A stretch of 64,000 nt of DNA from Linum tenue (taxonomy: Eukaryota > Streptophyta > Magnoliopsida > Malpighiales > Linaceae): assembly GCA_946122785.1 (NCBI GenBank), contig CAMGYJ010000009.1:26571633-26635632 (forward strand), given 5' to 3'. Below the pieces are notes generated by a model. The model made no database searches. It saw only the letters and a list, made by a program, of their open reading frames with translations, and had not been told where the DNA came from. The position numbers and the translations under genes are program-made. Positions 46,579 to 57,808 of the stretch are shown here, piece by piece. Numbering within the stretch: the first letter of the stretch is position 1; every line of letters starts with the position of its first letter.

Positions 46579-47925
46579 AGCTCTGGAGAATTGGTGTCCT
46601 CTTGATCAGTAATGTGACTTCATCATCAATGTGTTCTTGTGATTCCCCAATGAAAAGTACAGTCTCTTGTAGGAAATTTCTAAAGGTTCAGCGGATAGAA
46701 ATTCAAACATCATGGTAATTCTCCTTAACTTCCCAGCTGACAGCTCTATTAGGCGGCCATTGACATATTGAAATCACCACTTGCACATTTAGACGATTGG
46801 TTCATTAATCACTTGTTAAGGATGAAGCAAGCATGGAGTCGAGCAAAATTAAGATATCAAACTTTGTATAGAATATTCCTCCTCTGTGTCCATAAGAGCA
46901 CGTGATATATGAAGAGAAAAAGAATGTTCGGAAGAAAAAAAAAACAATGATTATATGTAACAAGGTGATTGTACATTCCATGGTGTAAAATTGAGTGATT
47001 AATTAATTCGATCAGATTATTGTTTGTTTTTCTGTGATAATGAACATATTTGCTTAGTTTGTATAACAATCACATACGAACATATCTTTCTGAATTTAGT
47101 TGTTTGCACGTGGAATTGGGATATTGCTCTTACACTAAAACCTAATATTTACTTGAAAATAGTTACAATCATACCAAACATGTAATAGATAGGATTTGAG
47201 GGACTTAAATAGAAATTGTGTACAAAAGGAGAAATTAGTGTGTGCCAGTTGGTAAGTGGGGACCGACCTACTTAAGAGAATCGTTGTATTCAGTTAGAAG
47301 TCAATTAATGAAATAACAGAGAATTTATCTTCCCCTTCTCTCTCTATCTCTCTCCCTCTCCCTTCCCCTCTCTTTCTCTAACTCGGGTTAATTCCGAGAA
47401 TATTGTTTTTTTTTTCAATTTACCACCAAAATATCGGTTTACAAACTATTGAAACAAATATTATGTTTTGAAGCCGAGAAAAGGCAAGTCCGCGCGAGCA
47501 GAGAAAATCGACCCAGCCTTCACGAAACCGCCCCATGGATAAGCTTATCCTTTCTCCGCGAATCTGCGTAGGCTCATGCAGGTCCTCCCTACTACTTTTA
47601 AGTTTTAACCTGTCGTCCTCCCCTCTCCCCACTCACCCCCACACGAGAGAACCAACCTCCCCACAACCAGAAACCAATCCCACCATTAGATATCGAATCT
47701 CTCCTCCCTCCTTCAGTACGCGCGTACTCGCCTACCCTTCGTCCTCGTCTAGCGATCCAGCCACAGCCTTCTTCCTCCCTCCTTCAGCTAACGCGGACCC
47801 GCGTGACCCTTCCTCCTCCTACCCTCAACTCACGCGGATCACCTCTTATTCTTCCTAACTTCTCTTTCCTCGCGCGGAGACGCCACAGCACCAGATCTAG
47901 TTTTTTCGTCGGCAGCGGAAGGAGG
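46579..47925. other. Intergenic, 3' flank of MRH1-like and 5' side of the PMD pseudogene
   Basis: AT-rich to about 47320, then a TC-rich stretch (47335-47380) and a GC-richer, pyrimidine-rich leader (47500-47925) that looks like the 5' UTR and promoter of the next gene. No other gene is seen. Confidence 0.5.
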
Positions 47926-49114
47926 ATGTCTGACTCCGACCATTCCGGCGAAGAGGAAGCGGTCGCCGGAAGAATAAGGGGTCGAGGGAGTGGGTTGCGA
48001 GCTCGCGGTGGTGGCAGAGGCCGGTACTGAGGTAAGGATTCTGATATGATCCCAAATTTCCCACCATTCACGTCATAATTACTTGACAAAGAAGCTATCG
48101 AAGTTGGGAAGAAGAAGGGCAGAATTTGGCTGAGTCAAAATCCGTGTTCAGGGTACATAATTTGGAGGCATGGTTCTCTCAATTGGCTTGGTGGAAATTC
48201 AATTTTAAGGGTATGTTTTGCAGATAAAGTTACCATCTTTCCAATGGTATGCTTTGTGGATCTAGATGATGTCATTAAGGTTGTTCTCCAAGGCCTCAAA
48301 GTTGCTATCTCAAAACTGGAAAACTGCCAGAAAATGGCCAAGGCAGAAAACTGTTTTGTGAAGCCTACTTTGGAGCTCAATTCCAGGAGCATGGATGAGA
48401 TTCATGTCAAAGGTTTTCCACAACGTGAAACTAGGTATGTTTGTGAACAAAGGGAAGGAATTGGATGAAAAATTGGAGTTCGGGAAGGCCTCGAGCAAAA
48501 GGCGCGAAGTTAGTATGAAAGATGCCTTTTACTGTTTTGCGGGCAGCTTACTTTTGCTTCAAGAAAGGAAGTTGTGTCCGAATTTTGTAACCTTTTTAGA
48601 GTATAATTTTACCTTATTTGTTTCCTTGTTCATATATGTTTGTATTAGGTTTTCTTGGCTATAAATAGCCTTCTATTTACGTTGTAAAAACTTAGACTTT
48701 GTTGAATAGAAAAGAAACCGTTTGGTTTGTGCAAGTTGCGACTTGTTTTGGGTTTGGTGGATTCCAAACTTGCTGAGCTTGTGTATCGATTGAATAGTCA
48801 CTTCAATCGTGGTCGAGAGCAACTACTCTTTTATACCAATCGAGCTATCCTTAGGTGTGGATTTGTCCTTTTGGTTCCGTTTATCCAAGTTCGTATTAAG
48901 AACGCTTCGTTCTTGATTCGAGATCAATCGATTCTCGATTGAGTCGTTAGCTGCGTGACTTTGATAATATACACCCCCAGGGTCGTATTAAGTGGTATCA
49001 AAGCCCCGTTCTACACAAGGGCAAAGAAGAAGAACCTGTTGTTTCGTACAGAAGAATTCGTCGCAAAACAGATGAGATTTTTATTCGAAGAAGAGCCGAT
49101 TCGAAGAAGTGACG

Positions 49115-52100
49115 ATGGGAACTCTTCAAATTGACTTGGAGGAATTGAAGAACATGCTAACAGACGCATTTAACGCTACCTTCCAGCCAAAATTCGATCG
49201 AGTTTCTCGTCGAATGTGTAGAAATAGCTCAAGGAGCTTAGGGTTTTGTGTGTAGAAGAAGAAAGGCGGTACAGAATTGGGAAAACCCGCAAGGAGAGAG
49301 GTCTCTCCATCATTTCATATATATATCTGTTCAAAGTAGAGTGAACAATACACTATAGTAAAACTGGAAATGGAACTTTAAAAACAAAACTGAAATACGA
49401 AAATGAGCTGTAAACAATGGCCACATGTCTTCTCATCATTGGCTCTCTTTGGCTCCACCTAACGGTTGACTTCAAGCTCCACGACGCCGTTTTGCTCTCC
49501 GCTTTAGTCAGGTGGAAGGGAAGGCAGAAACGTTTCGTTTCTGCCTTGGTTTCTTCTTCAATCATTCTGTTCTTCTTCTTCTCCACACGAGCAGAGCACC
49601 CTGCTTGACTGCAGGCCTTCATTCTTCAGTTTCCAAGTCTGATACTCCCCCACAAGCTGGCGAGTAAGCATTGAATACTCCCAGCTTGTCCAATAAGAAT
49701 TTCAGATGATATCGTGTGACTCCCTTAGTAAAAATGTCAGCAACCTGATCATCTGTTCTGATATGACTCAGCTTAACTATTCCAGACTTCAGCCTCTCTC
49801 TTGTGACATGACAGTCGATTTCTATATGTTTGGTTCGCTCATGAAACACTGGGTTCTCAGCGATGTGTAAAGCAGATCTATTGTCACAAAAGAGATTGAT
49901 TGGAAGAGGTACCTGTACTCCCATTTCTAACAATAAGTTTCTGAGCCATTGCACCTCACAGACCACTTGTGCCAAGGCCCTGTACTCTGCTTCAGAAGAT
50001 GACCTTGAGACTGTAGTTTGTTTCTTGGTCTTCCAAGTGATCAATGAAGTGCCCAGAAAAGTGCAATATCCTGTTAAGGATCTTCTAGAATCAGGGCAAC
50101 TTGCCCAATCTGCATCACAGTAACCTTGCAACTCAAGTTTTGAGTCAGCCCTGAACAATAAGCCTTGTCCAGGTGTTTGCTTCAAGTATCTGATAACCCT
50201 GTGTGCAGCCTGAAGATGTTCAACACAGGGATTTTGCCTGGAACTGTGCTAGTTGCTGAACTGCATAAGTTATGTCTGGCCTGGTAATGGTGAGATAGTG
50301 CAATCTGCCTATTAGTCTTCTGTAGACAGTGGCATCTAGCAATGATTCCCCTTGAGCAGCTGATAGTTTGACATTACAGTCCACAGGTGAGAGACAACCT
50401 TTAGCTTCCAAATATCCTGTGTCAGACACCAATTCAAGACAGTACTTCTTCTGGCTCAAGGAGATCCCTTTGTGATCCCTCAACACTTCCAGTCCCAGGA
50501 AATAACTCATCTGACCAAGGTCCTTAACCTTGAATTCTTTGCTCAGGAAAAGCTTCAACTGTTCTATGTCTCCCAAATAGCTTCCTGCAATTAGTATATC
50601 ATCAACATATACTAATACAATAACCACTCTTCCTTGAATCCATCTCACAAACATAGAATAATCTGAGGCAGTTTGTGAGTAGCCATTTTTCATCAATGCA
50701 TTGGTTAGCTTAGCAAACCACTGCCTACTAGCCTGCTTGAGGCCATACAAAGCTTCTTAAGTCTATAAACCAGACCTTGATCTCTAGGAACATTAGCTCC
50801 AGGGGGAATTTCCAGATATACTTCTTCCTCCAAATCTCCATGTAAGAAGGCATTTGATACATCCATCTGATGTATATGTCATTCCTTGGAAGCAGCAACT
50901 GCTAAAAGTGTTTTAACTGAATTGATTTTGGCCACAGGAGAGTAAGTGTCCAGGAAATCAATCCCATAAATCTGAGTGTAACCCTTGGCTACAACTCTAG
51001 ATTTAAACCTTTCAATAGTTCCATCTGACTTATGTTTGATTTTGAATACCCATTTTGATCCTACTGCTTTCTTTCCCTTTGGTAACTTTACCACTTCCCA
51101 AGTCTGGTTTTCTTCCAGAGCTGCCAGTTCCTCATTACATGCTTGATTCCATCTGGGATCTTTGCAAGCTTCTGCATATGAGGTAGGTTCCTCATTTAAC
51201 ATTACACTCATGGCAAAAGCCCTCTGGGAAGGGGACAATTGCTCATAAGAGAAGTGCTGCCAGACATGATGCTTGGAACATGATGCTACAATGTTGAAGT
51301 GATAATCCTTGTGCCAGGCAGGCACAGTCTTGTTCCTTGTGGACTTGCGAATAAATGCAGCATCATCAGTGTCATTGGGATCAGGGAACACTTCAATCTC
51401 AGCATCCTCCCCCCCAGAATGCAAACCAACCACATCAGAAAACAAAGAAGGTGAAGAAGGGTCCTCAGAAGAGGAAGTAGGAGGAGAAGTTGAGGATATG
51501 GGGATGGTGGCATTCTGAGTAGAAGAAGAAGGGAGAGGTGAGGAACTGGAAGGACCAGAAGAAGGAATGTGACTGGGAGTATGTGGAATAGGTGGAAGAG
51601 TAGGGATAATGGGGTCTGGAATGGATGAAGAAGGCTGAGAATTAGGTGTGGAAAAGGGGAAAATGGTCTCATAAAAGGTGACATCACGTGAGACAAGGAA
51701 AGAATGGGAATTGATGTCATAAAGTTTGAAACCCTTGGTGCCTGATGGAAAACCAAGAAAGATACACTGCCTAGCCCTGCTGTCAAATTTGGTCCTGTCT
51801 CTATGAAGTGTGGCAGCATAGCAGAGACAGCCAAAAACTTTCAAATTAGCTAGGCTAGGGGGTTTGTTGTATAAGCATTCATAGGGGGACTTGTTGTTAA
51901 GAACTGAAGAGGGAATCCGATTAATGAGAAACACAGCATGGAGGATGCAATCACTCCAAAACTGTAAGGGCACCCCTGACTGAAATCTGAGTGATCTTGC
52001 AACGTTGAGAATGTGTTGATGCTTGCGCTCAACTCTGGCATTTTGCTCAGGAGTTTCAACACATGACAACTGATGCTCAATGCCATTAGATTTGTAAAAC

Positions 52101-55100
52101 TCTGTCATATGGAACTCGTTCCCCAGATCACTTCTTACAACTTTAACATGCTTATTAAACTGCTTAGAAACCATCACACAAAAGGATTCCAGTAAAGCAC
52201 TAGCTTCAGATTTGTATCTCATCAGATAGGTCCAAACACCCCTAGAAAAGTCATCTACTATAGTAAGGAAGTAGGAATATCCCTCATGGGATTTTCCAGC
52301 AAAAGGACCCCATATGTCCACATGAATAAGAGTAAATGGTTCTGGGGCATGACTAGAACTGATAGGGAAAGGTAGCCTTTTGTGTTTGGCAAAGTGACAG
52401 GTCTGACAATGAAAAACTGAAGTCCAATTACAGGGTACTAAGAGTTTCTCTTTGTCTTTGTTTAGGTGTCTTAGCCTCCAGTGCCATAGTTCAATAGTTT
52501 GAGGAGTGAAATTGTATGCAGCAGCAGCTTGTGGTGTGTGAGGAGATGAAGAAGTCTTGAAAGTGAGTTGGTAAAGCCCCTTAATCTGTTTTGCCAAACC
52601 AGTCCTGCTGTGGGTCATTAGTAGGGATGGCAATTTACCCACCCATGGGTAATTTTGCCCAAACCCAAGTAGACCCATTTATTATGGGTAGGGTTTGGGT
52701 GATGTGTGTATGGGTTTGGGGTTTGTATATGGGTTTGGGTTAGATATGGATATTATCTAAATGGGTATGGGTTGGATATGGATATCCATTTACTTGAGGG
52801 TGTTTTAACTACACATGCAAAAATTGGACTTATTTGTAAAACTTGGAAATTTTAGGTACCAAAATGTAAGACCAAAACAATTTAGGTACCAAAATGTAAT
52901 TTTCCATCGATATTTTGAGGACTTATATGCAAAAAAAAATTAGGTACTAAATATGCATATATATTAAGTTTAGGTACCAAACTGTAATTTGTATTTGGGC
53001 ATGGGTACAAACCCAAATCCATTTGTTATAAACCCAACCCAACCCAAAGTAAATGGGTATGGGTACAAACCCATCAAACTTTACCCATATCCATATATTT
53101 GGATTTCATACCCAACCCAATTGGGTTGGATAGTAAAATACCCATGGGTATGGGTAAAATTGCCATCCCTAGTCATTAGGTCCTGAATTTGGCAAGAATC
53201 AGATTCAAAGTGTAAGGAAATGGGAAGGTCATTTGTAAGTCTGCTAACTGATACAAGATTGAAAGAAAAACTAGGCACTAGGAGGACATTTTCAAGGATA
53301 AGACCTGTAGGTAACTTAACTCTACCTACATGGCTAACTGCCACCTTGGAACCAGTTGGTAAGAAAACATACTGATCAGTCACTGGGGTGGATTCAATAA
53401 ACAGACACAAGCTGCAAGCAATGTGATCTGAAGCCCCAGTGTCCAGAATCCATATTCCCAAAAGGGAGTCAGACTTGTGTTGCAAGCATGAAGATAGAAC
53501 ATACTTACCAGCACAATTAGGAAAGTGGGGAATGTGCTGTGCCACAGAGAAAGCATGGTGATTGATGGATGGTGAAGCAGGTGGAGAAGGACTGCTTGAT
53601 GAGGAAGGAACTGAGTGAAGCAGGAGCTTGAGCTTATTAAGCTCTTCTGAAGACAAGCCAAAACTGTTGGTTGACTGCCTGGTGTCAATGCTTAGCTTGG
53701 ATTCTGAGGAATTGCTGTCACTGTCTGTGAAAGAGTCAGACTGTGAAACTGCTGCAGCAACATTTCCCCCTGCCATTCTGGCCTTTTTGTTTTTCAGACG
53801 ATAGCACTCTTCAATGTTGTGATTCTCTTGCTTGCAGTACCTACAAAATTTCTTCCCATCAGAACTAGCAGGTCTGTTCTGACTCCCAGGTGCACCAGAT
53901 ACTGCAAGTGCTACTGTCTGAACACCCTTGGTTCCTCCACCTTTATCACCTTTGATCTTTTGCTCATGCTGGAGCAGGTCATTGACAGCAGCATCGACAG
54001 TGGGTAATGGCTTCATCATGAGGAGCTGTGTGTGGACTACCTCATATTCTGACCTCAGCCCTTTGAGAAACCGAATAAGATACTCCACTTCTTGTTTCTG
54101 TTTGAAAGCCTCCACTGCTGCACAAGGACGAACTCTTGGCACCACACAATCACATTCTACTATTGGGTTAAACTGGAGATTATCCTCCCACAGTCCTTTG
54201 AAAGCAGTATAATACTGAGTAATGTTCATAGATCCTTGTTTACAGGCAATGATCTGATCCTGCAAGTTTGCCAGCTTGATGGCATTAGGAAGACCAAACC
54301 TCCTCTTAAGCTCATCTCAAAGGGCCCTAGCATTCTCATGCTGCATAACACTTCGACGAATTTCCTTCTCAATTGAGTTTAATATCCAACACAGAACAAG
54401 AGTATTGCAAGCATCCCATAACCCAAAATTAACATCATCCAGACCAGGCATAGGAATAGATCCATCGATGAAACCAAGTTTATGCTTTGTTTTCAAAGCC
54501 ATTCGAATAGCTCGCTGCCACATCTGATAGTTTGGTCCATCAAGGTTCTCAGAAACTATGGATTGAGAGATGTTTTCATTTGGGTTTATGTAAAATGGGT
54601 TACCAAATTGCAGATCTAGGCGACCCATGCCTCCAGGATTGTTTCCATTGTTTTTGCTCGTCGTTCCTGACTGCGCATTGAAACTTCCAAAGGGAATTGG
54701 ACCAGTACCAGCTCCACTCCCTGGAGAACCACCTGGAGTTGAGCTGCCACTCATTGTGAAGAAATCTGGATCTCAGTCCAGCTCTGATACCATGTAGAAA
54801 TAGCTCAAGGAGCTTAGGGTTTTGTGTGTAGAAGAAGAAAGGCAGTACAGAATTGGGAAACCCCGCAAGGAGAGAGGTCTCTCCATCATTTCATATATAT
54901 ATCTGTTCAAAGTAGAGTGAACAATACACTACAATAAAACTGGAAATGGAACTTTAAAAACAAAACTGAAATACGAAAATGAGCTGTAAACAATGGCCAC
55001 ATGTCTTCTCATCATTGGCTCTCTTTGGCTCCACCTAACGGTCGACTTCAAGCTCCACGACGCCGTTTTGCTCTCCGCTTTAGTCAGGTGGAAGGGAAGG

Positions 55101-55744
55101 CAGAAACGTTTCGTTTCTGCCTTGGTTTCTTCTTCAATCATTCTGTTCTTCTTCTTCTCCACACGAGCAGAGCATCCTGCTTGACTGCAGGCCTTCATTC
55201 TTCAGTTTCCAAGTCTGATAGAATGAATGAGCTTGCGTTGATGAGAAAAAACACAGCTTCGGCGGCAAGTTTTACAGTACGTAATCCGATTCCAGAAGGG
55301 AATCGAGACCAAGGCGTTGTAATCAGACCTACCCACGACTTGGAAGAGAGAGCTAGGAGTTTGGAACGACGAACATTGGCGTCCTCAAAAAGCATTCTCG
55401 TCCAAACGTCCACCGGCGTTCATCACCTCTGTTTTCCCTTGTCAAAACAGAGTCCACAACATGCAGAAGTCGATATCGAGCTAGGGGAAGAGTCAAGCCA
55501 CACCACCAGCGCAGACATGGTCAAGGTAGCATCAAGAATCTTTACCCTCGAGTGGTTTGCGTCGATTCAAGCCCAACTGCATAATCTAGATCGACCAGCA
55601 ACGCCCCTGAACTCGAGAAAACAGAGCAGGAGAGAGGGCGACTTCGTCGTAGAGTTCGACGAAGATTCAAACTCCGCCACCAATGCCTACTTGACTCTCA
55701 TGGCCCCAGAAACATCAAAATGTGCTTCCTTGGAGACGAATTAA
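49115..55744 (+). CDS. ORF-A of the pol-less LTR element, split by Copia 2
   Basis: The frame starts at 49115 ([20 protein letters not shown]), reaches the target duplication at 49216, and continues in the same frame at 55226 ([16 protein letters not shown]) to a TAA ending at 55744. Joined it is 621 bases, 206 residues. The only break is the Copia insertion. The first 45 residues are helical and charged; the rest has no motif I know. A gag-like role would fit its place right after the primer-binding site, but there is no zinc knuckle, so this is inference. Confidence 0.5.
49619..54754 (-). pseudogene. Copia 2 gag-pol with stops, frameshifts and a MITE
   Basis: Gag begins at 54754 ([16 protein letters not shown], Copia-type [20 protein letters not shown]). 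A TGA at about 54317, likely from TGG, interrupts it. The frame resumes with zinc knuckle [14 protein letters not shown] and protease [13 protein letters not shown] hAT MITE splits the region before GAG-pre-integrase. Integrase follows ([23 protein letters not shown] motif, [25 protein letters not shown]). Reverse transcriptase has a TGA near 50876 (again a TGG position) and a lost base near 50755, then [12 protein letters not shown]. Another frameshift near 50220 precedes RNase H ([26 protein letters not shown]). The element is inactive for its own proteins. Confidence 0.9.
52622..53171. mobile_element. hAT-type MITE inside Copia 2, 550 bp
   Basis: The perfect 8-bp duplication is GTCATTAG (52614-52621 and 53172-53179). 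The terminal inverted repeats are TAGGGATGGCAATTTACCC and, at the other end reversed, TAGGGATGGCAATTTTACCC. The interior repeats ACCCATGGGTA and ATGGGTTTGGG-type motifs. There is no transposase. It falls between protease and integrase of Copia 2, so the end of one apparent ORF and the start of the next are MITE sequence. Confidence 0.95.
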
Positions 55745-56008
55745 GTTGGAATTGAAGATTCCATTGGCTCAAACATCTCCCTCTTCGTGACGAAAAACGA
55801 AGACAAAAAGGGCGAATCGGTTGGGGGAATCAGACGATATCCGAGCCAAAGCCAGGATTCAGAATCGTTCAAGGAGGACCCAGGAATGTGTAGGAGCATT
55901 CAATTCGTCCTGGAGATCCCTGAGTTGAAAACGCCCAATTAGAAATAAAAAATTCTGGGTTTCGGGATTTTGAATTGCGGCGACGGTGGGAAAGAGTAAA
56001 CCGACGAA

Positions 56009-56617
56009 TTGAAGACGATGGCGATGAATCGAGGTTTGGGAATGGTACAAAGCTTCAATTGGAAGCCAGGCGAAGACGTTGACGTTGTTGAATTGGACTG
56101 TGGGTCCTTTACTGCAAAACCCCCAATTTGTTCGAGCAAGAACATGTACGAAAGTGACGTCAAACTACCTGGGAATTGTTATGGTCTATTTCCCGTGAAA
56201 TTGAACGGCGAGGGAGGTTTATTTCGAGCCCAGGGAGAGTTCCCAACTGATCTGCAAGTTTCAAAGTCCCTCGACGAGAGTGGAGATGCATTTGCAGGTG
56301 TCAATTTTCTGGAGGGAAAAACAATCGAGCAACCCTCTTTCGATCCAATTTGGGATCAATTCAGTGAACGGTTTGAGCAACAAAAGGCCGAAGTGTTGAG
56401 GGCAACACTTTTTCAAGAGGGAGGGCTTGATATGATCCCAAATTTCCAACTATTCACATCACAATTACTTGACAAAGAAGCTATCGAAGTTGGGAAGAAT
56501 AAGGGCAGAATTTGGCCGAGTCAAAATCCGTGTTCAGGGTACATACTTTGGAGGCATGGTTCTCTCAATTGGCTTGGTGGAAATTCAATTTTAAGGGTTT
56601 TTTTCCAGATAAAGTAA
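56009..56617 (+). CDS. ORF-B of the pol-less LTR element, unrecognised
   Basis: A 202-residue frame running into the right LTR at 56428. Internal Met codons (residues 4 and 12) are alternative starts. Visible pieces are GLGMVQSFNWKPGEDVDVVE, LDCGSFTAKPPICSSK and FDPIWDQFSERFEQQKAEVL. No retroviral domain is recognised. It could be captured host coding sequence or part of an old gag. The last 60 residues come from the LTR. Confidence 0.35.
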   Translation: MKTMAMNRGLGMVQSFNWKPGEDVDVVELDCGSFTAKPPICSSKNMYESDVKLPGNCYGLFPVKLNGEGGLFRAQGEFPTDLQVSKSLDESGDAFAGVNFLEGKTIEQPSFDPIWDQFSERFEQQKAEVLRATLFQEGGLDMIPNFQLFTSQLLDKEAIEVGKNKGRIWPSQNPCSGYILWRHGSLNWLGGNSILRVFFQIK

Positions 56618-57342
56618 CCATATTTCCAATGGTATGCTTTGTGGATCCAGATGATGTCATTAAGGTTGTTTTCCAAGGCCTCAAAGTGGCTACCTCAAAA
56701 CTGGAAAACTGTCAGAAAATGGCCAAGGCAGAAAACTGTTTTGTGAAGCCTACTTTGGATCTTAATTCAAGGAGCATGGATGGGATTCATGTCAAAAGGC
56801 TTCCACAACGTGAAACTAGGTATGTTTGTGAACAAAGGGAAGGAATTGGATGAAGAATTGGAGTTCGGGAAGGCCTTGAACAAAAGGCGCGAAATTAGTA
56901 CGAAAACTTCATTTTGACTATTTTGCGGGCAGCTTACTTTTGCTTCAAGAAAGGAATTTGTGTCCGAATTTTGTAACCTTTTTAGAGTATAATTTTACCT
57001 TATTTGTTTCCTTGTTCATCTAGGTTTGTATTAGGTTTTCTTGGCTATAAATAGCCTTCTATTTACGCTGTAAAAACTTAGACTTTGTTGAATAGAAAAG
57101 AAACCGTTTGGTTTGTGCAAGTTGCGACTTGTTTTGGGTTTGGTGGATTCCAAACTTTCTAAGCTTATGTATCGATTGAATAGTCACTTCAATCGTGGTC
57201 GAGCAACTACCCTTTTATACCAATCGAGCTATCCCCAGGTGTGGATTTTGTAACACCTTAGGCAAATCCCACATCGACAAAGCACGGGAGAGATCCATGG
57301 TTCATAAGTAGGAAACCGGCCTTAACTGACAAGACGCGTTTT

Positions 57343-57449
57343 GGGGTGAAATGGAGGAGTTCTTGTGAGAACTCCGAAGTTAAACGTGCTCAGTGTGGAG
57401 CACTACAAGGATGGGTGACCTTATGGGAAGTCACCCTGAATTGCACCCC
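57343..57449 (+). promoter_or_regulatory. 5S rRNA-like segment in left Cassandra LTR
   Basis: Between GGGGTG and TTGCACCCC are the 5S words AACTCCGAAGTTAAACGTGC, AGGATGGGTGACC and GGGAAGTC in 5S order. They correspond to the internal pol III promoter (A box, intermediate element, C box). This is not a functional 5S gene: the 5' third is diverged and it lies in an LTR. Confidence 0.9.
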
Positions 57450-57701
57450 AAGTCAAAATCCGTGCGGGTGTAGAGGCCCAAAGCGGACAGTATCTTGTCG
57501 GGAAAAGGTTCGGGGTGTTACAAGTGGTATCAGAGCCTCTCCGCGTCCCTCTTGAACGATGGTGGGGCAAACCTCAACGAGGGCGTTGAGTCCCGAGGGG
57601 GGGTGTATGTAACACCTTAGGCAAATCCCACATCGACAAAGCACGGGAGAGATCCATGGTTCATAAGTAGGAAACCGGCCTTAACTGACAAGACGCGTTT
57701 T

Positions 57702-57808
57702 GGGGTGAAATGGAGGATTTCTTGTGAGAACTCCGAAGTTAAACGTGCTCAGTGTGGAGCACTACAAGGATGGGTGACCTTATGGGAAGTCACCCTGAAT
57801 TGCACCCC
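57702..57808 (+). promoter_or_regulatory. 5S rRNA-like segment in right Cassandra LTR
   Basis: Second copy, 359 bases downstream, nearly identical to the first. One G/T change (GGAGGAGTT against GGAGGATTT) lies near its start. Confidence 0.9.

Larger units (their letters stand above)
49217..55220 (-). mobile_element. Copia LTR retrotransposon 2, nested in the pol-less element
   Basis: LTRs lie at 49217-49644 and 54793-55220, both 428 bp, with about six base differences. The duplication GAATG (49212-49216 and 55221-55225) is exact. On the plus strand the LTR runs TGTAGAAATAG...AAGTCTGATA, so in its own direction it starts TA and ends CA, a non-standard pair. The iMet primer-binding site (minus strand TGGTATCAGAGC, 54781-54792) directly abuts the right LTR. 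The purine tract (minus strand CTTGTGGGGGAG, 49645-49656) abuts the left LTR. A hAT MITE is inserted in the coding region. Confidence 0.93.

Noticed and set aside
52600..52678. Start codon of the 599-residue integrase ORF
   Set aside because: The first 18 or so residues are read from the hAT MITE, not from the Copia element.
53081..54265. 394-residue ORF taken as a complete gag protein
   Set aside because: Its last 20 or so residues are MITE sequence, and its true upstream part lies beyond a TGA at about 54317.
57343..57808. Two 5S rRNA genes
   Set aside because: The 5S-like segments sit inside Cassandra LTRs and their 5' third does not match 5S. They are promoter relics.
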